From contig DAOWNU010000155.1 of assembly GCA_030642425.1 (NCBI GenBank), positions 1 to 5,562 of the forward strand: a DNA stretch of 5,562 nt, written 5' to 3'. Under the pieces are notes generated by a model. That model was not told where the DNA came from and did not search any database. It worked only from the letters and a program-made list of their open reading frames with translations. The stretch is from a bacterium. Its GTDB lineage: Bacteria > UBP14 > UBA6098. Shown here one piece after another: positions 1 through 4,434 of this stretch (position 1 is its first letter; each line of letters opens with the position of its first letter). The position numbers and the translations under genes are program-made.

Positions 1-1
1 A

Positions 2-37
2 GTGGTCTACAAACGCCTTTCGGAGGAAGAACGATGA
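2..37 (+). CDS. 3' end of an unidentified upstream gene (partial)
   Basis: The frame from position 2 reads VVYKRLSEEER and stops at TGA 35-37. The stop overlaps the ATG at 34 in an ATGA arrangement, the usual sign of translational coupling between neighbouring operon genes. Only 11 codons are visible, so no family can be named. The call rests on the overlap and on the charged, C-terminus-like composition; it could be chance. Confidence 0.35.
   Translation: MVYKRLSEEER
22..27 (+). promoter_or_regulatory. Shine-Dalgarno site of the glycosyltransferase fragment
   Basis: GGAGGA lies six bases before the ATG at 34. It is a near-perfect Shine-Dalgarno sequence at good spacing and fixes the start of the broken GT2 gene. 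It sits inside the last codons of the upstream reading frame. Confidence 0.6.
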
Positions 38-141
38 CAACATTATCTGTGGTGATCCCCGCTCTTAACGAAGAGCAGGGGATCGAGGAGATATCTCGTA
101 GGGTTCTATCAGTAAGGGAGAGTCTACGGGCATGGGAATAA
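34..141 (+). pseudogene. Family 2 glycosyltransferase, N-terminal fragment broken by a junction
   Basis: The 35-codon frame begins MTTLSVVIPALNEEQGIEEI, the first beta strand and nucleotide-binding loop of GT-A fold family 2 glycosyltransferases (dolichyl-phosphate mannose synthase or undecaprenyl-phosphate sugar transferase type). Such enzymes move a sugar from a nucleotide donor to a lipid carrier or glycan at the inner face of the membrane. Known members then run through a helix to a VVDDGS motif; here the helix RRVLSVRESLRAW is followed by a stop at 139-141, so the acidic donor/metal motif and the rest of the roughly 230-300 residue enzyme are absent. A good Shine-Dalgarno site and an ATGA overlap with the preceding frame show that this is a genuine gene start. 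The following DNA encodes a different protein in another frame. The fragment cannot be active. Confidence 0.7.
125..140 (+). other. Out-of-frame fusion junction between glycosyltransferase and rnhB
   Basis: GT2-like coding sequence (frame of position 34) ends near 130-138 and RNase HII similarity (frame of position 132) starts at about 135. Neither continues across. No insertion-sequence end, tRNA or long repeat is visible at the join. The glycine that opens GINDSK lies where GT2 proteins often have a residue pair such as WG or AG, so a short shared sequence may have guided the join. A real deletion and an assembly error look the same here. Confidence 0.7.
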
Positions 142-635
142 ACGATTCCAAGCTCCTGCGCGATGTTGAAAGGCGGGAGCTTTTTGATTATATTCTCGCG
201 AAGGCGCTGGCGGTGGGTGTTTCGTGCGTATCCCCCACCGAGATCGACCGGATAAACATACTGGAGGCCTCGATGCTTGCTATGTCGAAAGCGGTTTCGG
301 ACCTCGATATCGAGCCGAATATGATACTTATCGACGGCAACCGGAAATCGCCCTATACTGCATTGCCCCAGAAAACCTGCGTTGGCGGCGATAGGACTCA
401 CCTTGCGATAGCGGCTTCGAGTATTGTGGCGAAAGTTATCAGGGATTCTCTGATGGTCTATTTTGACGGCGTCTATTCGGGCTACGGTTTTGCGCACAAC
501 ATGGGCTACCCGACGTTCGAGCACCGCGAGGCCTTGAAAACACTCGGCCCCTGCCCGATACACAGGAGAAAATTTCGCGGCGTAATCAGCGAAAGCGCAC
601 AGATGACCCTATTTCCGGCAGATAATGAGGGCTGA
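132..635 (+). CDS. rnhB: Ribonuclease HII, N-terminally truncated (probably inactive remnant)
   Basis: RNase HII cuts RNA in RNA-DNA hybrids and starts removal of single ribonucleotides from DNA. The 167 residues match the family from GINDSK (residues 2-7, normally GLNDSKKL) onward: EIDRINILEASMLAM (37-51), LIDGN (66-70), VGGD (84-87), AASSIVAKVIRD (94-105), the GYGFAHNMGYPT region (117-128) and HRRKF (144-148). By alignment with E. coli RNase HII, two of the four catalytic carboxylates are present, Asp68 and Asp87. The other two, the Asp-Glu pair in the N-terminal GxDExGRG motif, are missing with about 20-40 residues. Upstream in the same frame there is a TAG at 99-101 and no similarity to the family. 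The DNA there belongs to a glycosyltransferase in another frame. ATG 132 is only the first available start and has no Shine-Dalgarno site, so expression is doubtful. Identity is secure; function as it stands is unlikely. Confidence 0.85.
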   Translation: MGINDSKLLRDVERRELFDYILAKALAVGVSCVSPTEIDRINILEASMLAMSKAVSDLDIEPNMILIDGNRKSPYTALPQKTCVGGDRTHLAIAASSIVAKVIRDSLMVYFDGVYSGYGFAHNMGYPTFEHREALKTLGPCPIHRRKFRGVISESAQMTLFPADNEG

Positions 636-757
636 TTTTAAAACAGCAGTGGAGAAAATATTGATAAATCCGGTTCATTGAAGCGATAAATCCAGATATT
701 AAAGCTCAAATGTCAAGTGCAAAAAATACAATGTTATTTCGAGGCCGAATGCATTCC
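636..757 (+). other. Non-coding AT-rich spacer with a 21-bp-spaced direct repeat
   Basis: No gene is seen between the rnhB stop and the tandem array. GATAAATCC occurs twice, at 663-671 and 684-692, exactly 21 bp apart, the same period as the array that follows, so this may be a decayed outer edge of it. No convincing promoter or terminator was found. Confidence 0.45.
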
Positions 758-1036
758 GAACTTCCCGAAACACCTTCGGAACTTCCCGAAATCGGTCAGG
801 GACATCCCGAAATGCCTTCGGAACTTTCCGAAATCGGCTCAGAGCTTCCCGAAATGCCTTCGGAACTTTCCGAAATCGGCTCAGAACTTCCCGAAATGCC
901 TTCGGAACTTCCCGAAAACGGCTCAGAGCTTCCCGAAATGCCTTCGGAACTTCCCGAATCGACTCAGAACTTCCCGAAATACCTTCGGAACTTCCCGAAA
1001 TCGGCTCAGAACTTCCCGAAAACGATTCGGGAATCC
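758..1036 (+). repeat. 21-bp tandem array 1 (42-bp higher-order unit)
   Basis: A GA[A/G]C core recurs at 758, 779, about 800, 821, 842, 863, 884, 905, 926, 947, 967, 988 and 1009, that is every 21 bp except one 20-bp step. Two monomer types alternate. Both begin GAACTTCCCGAAAT or GAACTTTCCGAAAT; one ends GCCTTCG and the other CGGCTCA, which gives a 42-bp super-unit. The spacing equals two turns of B-DNA, so the core stays on one face of the helix. A one-base deletion near 956-960 (CCCGAATCGACTCA against CCCGAAATCGGCTCA) shifts any reading frame through the array, which argues against a protein. Monomers also contain TTCGG and CCGAA arms able to form short hairpins. Function unknown. Confidence 0.92.
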
Positions 1037-1059
1037 AGAGGGGCGGCGCGGTGGGGCCC

Positions 1060-1087
1060 TTTTACCTATTACCTTTTACCTAATACC
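1060..1087 (+). repeat. Heptanucleotide tandem repeat (4 copies) just before the lptF/G start
   Basis: Four consecutive 7-bp units read TTTTACC, TATTACC, TTTTACC and TAATACC, consensus TWWTACC. The last unit ends five bases before ATG 1093, where a Shine-Dalgarno site would normally be. Heptamer arrays of this look are known as short tandemly repeated repetitive sequences in cyanobacteria; presence here in another phylum is an observation, not a known function. Copy-number change would alter the translation leader of the permease gene. Confidence 0.75.
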
Positions 1088-1092
1088 TTCTC

Positions 1093-2442
1093 ATGAAAAC
1101 CCTCTCTAAATACGTCCTGCGAGAGCACATAACGCCGCTTTTTGGCGGAATCGTTATTATCATGTTCGTTATGGTGATGGATTTCATCCTCGATATGCTC
1201 AACCTTGTGATCTCGAAAGGCGTTGCCCCGCTTATCGTTCTAAAACTTTTCACACTGAATTTCGCGTGGATGCTCGCTCTCGCGGTGCCGATGGCCTGTC
1301 TTATCGCGGGGCTGATGGCGTTCGGCAGGCTGGCCGAGGACGGCGAGATAATCGCGGCACGGAGTTCCGGCATTTCGCTTTTCCGGCTGATGTTTTTGCC
1401 TTTGATTGCGGCCGCACTGCTCTCCGGCGGGATGATTTATTTCACCGATGTGATCCTGCCGGAATCGAATTATCAGGCGAAGCTGCTTCTCGGCGATATC
1501 AAGCGAAAAAAGCCCGCGCTCGCAATCAAAGAGCGCGTATTTATCGACGATTTCCCCGGCGTGGGTCTGTATATCGAAAAGGTCGATGCCAGAACCAACG
1601 AGCTTAGGGGAATCACTATCTACGACAACCAAAATCGCAAAGTACCCCGGATCATTCAGGCCGAATATGGGAAAATATCCTTTTCGGAGGCCACCGACGC
1701 GCTCACTCTCGAGCTTCACGACGGCGAGATACACGAGATCGACGAGAACGACCAGAGCAAATTCACGCGCGTGGATTTTGATATCCAGACTATCCGGTTC
1801 GGCGACCTCGGCCAAAAGCTCGTGCGCAGAGGAAGTGTGCATCGCGGCGACCGCGAATTGACCTCCGCCGACATGCGGTTCCGGCTCGCCCAGAAAGACT
1901 CCGCGCTCGACAGATCGCACAGGGCGATAATCGATTTGTCCGACAAGGCTTGCCGCGCGGCGTTTATCCCCGGCGGACGCGATACACCCTCCGATTCCCT
2001 TTCAATATATAATAGCATACGGCGGCGGATCAGGGCGACGAACCAGTCGATTAGCAGCCAAATGAACGCTATAAAGGCGCACAAACGCTACATCCGAAAA
2101 TACAATGTAGAAATTCACAAGAAAATTACGCTCCCGCTCGCGTGCCTTTTCTTGTTCTTTGTCGGCGCGCCGGTTGGGGTTTATTCCAGAAAAGGGGGCA
2201 TGGGCATTGCGATAGGGCTGGGGCTTGCGTTTTTTGTGATGTATTGGGCTTTTTTGATAGGGGGCGAGGAACTTGCCGACCGGGGCTATATGGCCCCTTG
2301 GCTGGCGATGTGGCTGCCGAATTTTATCATGGTTGCGATAGGCTCGATTGTCCTCTATAGAACGACGTGGTCAAGCCGTTTCCGGGGTTTCAGTTTCATT
2401 GCGAAGACTATCAAGTGGCTTTATCGGAAGATGGGCAAATGA
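1093..2442 (+). CDS. LptF/LptG (YjgP/YjgQ) family LPS-export permease
   Basis: LptF and LptG form the inner-membrane part of the LptB2FGC transporter, which extracts lipopolysaccharide from the inner membrane and pushes it across the periplasmic bridge. The 449 residues open in the family manner (MKTLSKYVLREHITPLFGGI) with membrane segments near 13-37, 55-77 and 99-117, including the signature AFGRLAEDGEIIAARSSGIS (76-95) that forms the coupling region with the ATPase. A periplasmic beta-jellyroll-like region (about 120-250) follows, then three more membrane segments near 346-364, 370-390 and 402-422. It is longer than the usual 350-390 residues because a charged helical stretch (about 250-345, beginning RGDRELTSADMRF) precedes segment 4; I associate that feature with FCB-type homologues. 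LptF and LptG cannot be told apart here and no partner lies beside it. The start is set by family alignment. No Shine-Dalgarno site is present; a pyrimidine-rich heptamer repeat occupies its place. Confidence 0.92.
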   Translation: MKTLSKYVLREHITPLFGGIVIIMFVMVMDFILDMLNLVISKGVAPLIVLKLFTLNFAWMLALAVPMACLIAGLMAFGRLAEDGEIIAARSSGISLFRLMFLPLIAAALLSGGMIYFTDVILPESNYQAKLLLGDIKRKKPALAIKERVFIDDFPGVGLYIEKVDARTNELRGITIYDNQNRKVPRIIQAEYGKISFSEATDALTLELHDGEIHEIDENDQSKFTRVDFDIQTIRFGDLGQKLVRRGSVHRGDRELTSADMRFRLAQKDSALDRSHRAIIDLSDKACRAAFIPGGRDTPSDSLSIYNSIRRRIRATNQSISSQMNAIKAHKRYIRKYNVEIHKKITLPLACLFLFFVGAPVGVYSRKGGMGIAIGLGLAFFVMYWAFLIGGEELADRGYMAPWLAMWLPNFIMVAIGSIVLYRTTWSSRFRGFSFIAKTIKWLYRKMGK

Positions 2443-2447
2443 TTTTT

Positions 2448-2467
2448 CGGTAGCAACTGATCTACCG
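2448..2467 (+). terminator. Weak hairpin after lptF/G, possible terminator
   Basis: CGGTAG (2448-2453) and CTACCG (2462-2467) form a 6-bp stem with an 8-base loop, starting five bases after the stop codon. The T-rich stretch (TTCTTTTTAACTTTTT) begins only about 10 bases later, so it is not a textbook intrinsic terminator, and the T run also belongs to the decayed edge of the following array. Confidence 0.3.
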
Positions 2468-2478
2468 TCTATGTGGTT

Positions 2479-2793
2479 CTTTTTAACTTTTTCCAGATTT
2501 TTGCGACAAATTTCCAAAACCCGGCAAACCCGCTCCAGTCCTTGTCCAGACGTTTCCAGAACTTGTCCAGACGTTTCCAGAACTTGTCCAGACGTTTCCA
2601 GAACTTGTCCAGAAGCTTCCAGAACTTGTCCAGAAGCTTCCAGAACTCGTCCAGAAGCTTCCAGAACTCGTCCGGTAGCGTCCAGAACTTGTCCGGTAGC
2701 TTCCAGAACTTGTCCCGTAGCATCCAGAACCCGTCCGGTGCATTCCAGAACTTTAAGGGCTGCGTCCAGAATATCAAAAACCACATCCAACAC
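2479..2793 (+). repeat. 21-bp tandem array 2
   Basis: Fifteen consecutive 21-bp steps can be followed. Three identical central monomers (2542-2604) read TTGTCCAGACG then TTTCCAGAAC. Next come AGAAGCTTCCAGAAC variants (2605-2667), then CGGTAGC variants (2668-2730), then strongly decayed copies to 2793. Upstream, TTCCAGATT (2491-2499), TTTCCAAAAC (2511-2520) and CTCCAGTCC keep the same phase. Within each monomer TCCAGA occurs twice, alternately 10 and 11 bp apart, a mean of 10.5 bp or one helical turn. The best-conserved piece is TCCAGAAC. All frames on both strands are open only because 21 is a multiple of three and the unit has no stop. No gene is supported here. Confidence 0.93.
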
Positions 2794-2887
2794 GTATTAA
2801 AATGTATGAAATGGTATTATTAGACATTAAACATTCATTAGGATTTAGAGCTTAGAAATTCAAATTAATAAGGAAAGAAGAACGATT
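2794..2887 (+). promoter_or_regulatory. AT-rich leader with ribosome binding site ahead of the C45-like gene
   Basis: Base composition drops sharply to AT-rich after the array, as expected of a promoter/leader, although no clear -35/-10 pair can be assigned (TATTAT at 2815-2820 is one candidate -10). AGGAAAGAAG at 2871-2880 is a purine-rich Shine-Dalgarno stretch whose end lies seven bases before ATG 2888 and supports that start. Confidence 0.45.
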
Positions 2888-4354
2888 ATGAAATTGCGAA
2901 TAGCTGTATTTTGTTTGATCGTTATTGCAGGCTCCTGCGCGGCACAGGTTTCCGGCGAGATTATCGAGGAGAACCTGAACGCGCATCGCTACGGCTACTC
3001 CGTGGTCAAGCTGTGGGGGTCGCATTACGATATGGGCTACGCTTTCGGCAACCTTTACGCCGAAGATATTTATTACGGGATTCTCGAGGGCAGGGAGCTT
3101 GTCGATTCGTGGGGATATTCGTGGGCTATGTTGATATTGATGATAAATTCGACCTATATCGAAAAACCGGACTGTATTGCCGACGAGTTTTCGGGCATCG
3201 CCGACGGTGTCAACGACAGCATCCCGGCGGCGGGCCTGACCGCAAACGATATCAAGGCGATGAACCTGTTCGGCGACGTTTCCTATCTTTGCCGCGCGGT
3301 ATCGTCGTGGGGAAACACTGTCGCGCTCGGCGATTTTTCGACAATCTCGACACGTCGGCTAGATTACTTCGACACCGGCCTCGAAGCCCAGAAGCATCAT
3401 GTTATTGCGATTTTCGATCCGGACGACGGCTCCCCGAGATGGATAAATTTTGCGTGGCCGGGTTATGTAACGTGTATCACCGGCCTGAACGAGTTCGGAA
3501 CAACCGCTTCGTTGCACGATTATTCGGGCGCCGGCGCCACACCTTCTGGCGCGCTGCCACGGGTTATGGCCAGCCGTTACGCCTTGACAATGGTTTCCGA
3601 CTCGGCAATCTCGACACATCTCGACACGGTTTTCGCCGAATTGAACCGTTATCCCTGCGCCACGCCCGGGTTTCTCAATTATTATGTTCCCGACGGTTAC
3701 GGTGGCGTTATCAAACATAACCGCGCCGACGGCTATTACGCAGTGCGCCGTCCGCATCCCGATTGCTACAGTGGGGACGCGATTTACACGAACAACACCG
3801 ATATCACCGGCGAGTTCATCGGAGACCCGTGGACATCTTACTACATGACTTTTGCCGGAAGCGGCGGAATCGATATGGAAGGCCAGTGGAGCGCGTCGGG
3901 GTCGAGCTTCCACCGGATGACCGTGGGCGTCCGCGGACGCAACGATATGCTTATCTGGTTCGACGGCTATCTTCCCGGCGGAATCACCCCGCGTGTTGAA
4001 TTTGAATGGAGCGAGGTCTATTTGTCCGTCGCCGAGTCGTGCGCACCGATGCCGGAGGATTTTCACATCGAGGCATATCCGAATCCGTTCAATTCGGCGG
4101 TGAGGATTTCCTTCTGTCAGGCAGAGACGCCTGACCTACCGGTAGGACAGGCCTCTGCGTCTGTTATTGAGATATTCGACATCGGCGGGCGGATAATAGC
4201 ACAAATCCCCCTTAACAAGTGGGGTACCGAGCGTAGCGAGGCGGGGGGTGTTATTGTCTGGCAACCGGACGAATCGGTCGGCTCGGGTGTTTATCTTATC
4301 CGGGCTGAAAAAGGCGGTCGAACCTATTGCAAACCTGTGGTCTATATCAAATAG
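2888..4354 (+). CDS. Secreted C45-type Ntn-hydrolase-like protein with C-terminal sorting domain
   Basis: The 488-residue protein starts with a signal peptide (MKLRIAVFCLIVIAGSCAA, cleavage likely near 18-20). Residues about 36-380 resemble the peptidase C45 / acyl-CoA:6-aminopenicillanate acyl-transferase and related choloylglycine-hydrolase-type Ntn hydrolases: the N-terminal GSHYDMGYAFGNLYAEDI (44-61), the likely nucleophile Cys135 in YLCRAVSSWGNT, then RRLDY (156-160, family R-N-x-D region) and GLNEFGTTAS (199-208, family G-x-N-x-x-G motif). Such enzymes hydrolyse or transfer amide-bonded acyl groups after self-cleavage before the Cys; the substrate here cannot be predicted. The C-terminus (about 392-488) is a YPNPFNS...IEIFDIGGRII...GVYLIRA domain, typical of type IX-like sorting or FlgD-like Ig domains in FCB bacteria, suggesting export to the surface or medium. 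Two repeat elements are inserted in frame in this domain. A phospholipase B-like activity is an alternative. Confidence 0.75.
   Translation: MKLRIAVFCLIVIAGSCAAQVSGEIIEENLNAHRYGYSVVKLWGSHYDMGYAFGNLYAEDIYYGILEGRELVDSWGYSWAMLILMINSTYIEKPDCIADEFSGIADGVNDSIPAAGLTANDIKAMNLFGDVSYLCRAVSSWGNTVALGDFSTISTRRLDYFDTGLEAQKHHVIAIFDPDDGSPRWINFAWPGYVTCITGLNEFGTTASLHDYSGAGATPSGALPRVMASRYALTMVSDSAISTHLDTVFAELNRYPCATPGFLNYYVPDGYGGVIKHNRADGYYAVRRPHPDCYSGDAIYTNNTDITGEFIGDPWTSYYMTFAGSGGIDMEGQWSASGSSFHRMTVGVRGRNDMLIWFDGYLPGGITPRVEFEWSEVYLSVAESCAPMPEDFHIEAYPNPFNSAVRISFCQAETPDLPVGQASASVIEIFDIGGRIIAQIPLNKWGTERSEAGGVIVWQPDESVGSGVYLIRAEKGGRTYCKPVVYIK
4118..4163. repeat. 46-bp palindromic element embedded in the coding sequence
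   Basis: Two 23-base arms (4118-4140 and 4141-4163) form an imperfect inverted repeat centred on the perfect 12-bp palindrome CCTACCGGTAGG. Further out, A faces A, then CAGGC pairs with GCCTG, and AGA with TCT after one mismatch. It encodes residues about 411-426 (CQAETPDLPVGQASAS minus the edges), which lie in the loop between the first two strands of the sorting domain, where homologues usually have about eight residues. The reading frame is kept. It resembles protein-coding palindromic elements such as those of Rickettsia in concept, though not in sequence. Confidence 0.7.
4207..4248. repeat. Second embedded element with C-run and G-run ends
   Basis: CCCCC at 4207-4211 can pair with GGGG at 4221-4224 (CCCCCTT, loop AAC, AAG with a bulged T, then GGGG) or with GGGGGG at 4243-4248. 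The middle carries CGAGCGTAGCGAGGCG. It encodes PLNKWGTERSEAGG, residues 441-454, a polar loop between IIAQI and VIVWQP of the sorting domain, again in frame. It is only 43 bp from the previous palindrome. The biased composition and run-bounded ends suggest an inserted repeat; no second copy is present to prove it. Confidence 0.5.
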
Positions 4355-4369
4355 CCGCTGTTCTATTAT

Positions 4370-4417
4370 GGCGCGGAGCGCCGAAAAAAAACGCTCCACA
4401 CGCAGAGCGTGGGAGCG
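4370..4417. repeat. Intergenic double hairpin around an A8 run (REP-like or minus-strand terminator)
   Basis: GGCGC-GGA-GCGCC (4370-4382) is a perfect 5-bp hairpin. After G and A8 comes an 11-bp stem from 4392-4403 and 4407-4417 (CGCTCC, bulged A, CACGC, loop AGA, GCGTGGGAGCG). Read on the minus strand, the larger hairpin is followed at once by eight T, the exact form of an intrinsic terminator, yet no minus-strand gene is visible to its right within the window. On the plus strand there is no T tract. GAGCGTGGGAGCGAG also recalls the GAGCGTAGCGAG core of the element at 4207-4248, so a dispersed repeat family is the preferred reading. Confidence 0.6.
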
Positions 4418-4434
4418 AGAGGTAAAGCATAATT

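Noticed and set aside
631..647. GCTG...TTTTAAAA...CAGC inverted repeat over the rnhB stop codon
   Set aside because: The outer stem is only four bases and the A/T core has no room for a loop; it is not a credible terminator.
710..1109. Two overlapping plus-strand frames encoding repeats such as ELPEMPSELPEIGS and NFPKCLRNFPKSAQ
   Set aside because: They are by-products of a stop-free repeat whose period is a multiple of three. A one-base deletion within the array switches the repeat peptide from one frame to the other, and one of them overlaps the start of the permease gene.
1240..1920. 226-codon minus-strand frame
   Set aside because: It is fully antisense to the clear LptF/LptG permease gene and shows no recognisable domain.
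2479..2793. CRISPR array
   Set aside because: Units are contiguous 21-mers with no unique spacers and no cas genes nearby; the same holds for the array at 758-1036.
2348..2823. Plus- and minus-strand frames with heptad repeats (CPDVSRT, VLEASGQ, FWKLLDK) that look like coiled coils
   Set aside because: Several frames on both strands stay open at once because of the 21-bp unit. None has a convincing start context, and the minus-strand frames run into the permease gene. Substitutions do fall often at one codon position (7, 10 and 13 of the unit), but that position is the wobble base for both a plus and a minus frame, and the changes are too few to show selection.
2888..2944. Lipoprotein signal (IAGSC) at the start of the C45-like protein
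   Set aside because: The -3 position before Cys17 is Ala rather than Leu, Val or Ile, and an ordinary signal-peptidase site near SCA/CAA fits as well.
3359..4066. 235-codon minus-strand frame
   Set aside because: It is antisense to the hydrolase gene in GC-rich sequence and shows no family motif.
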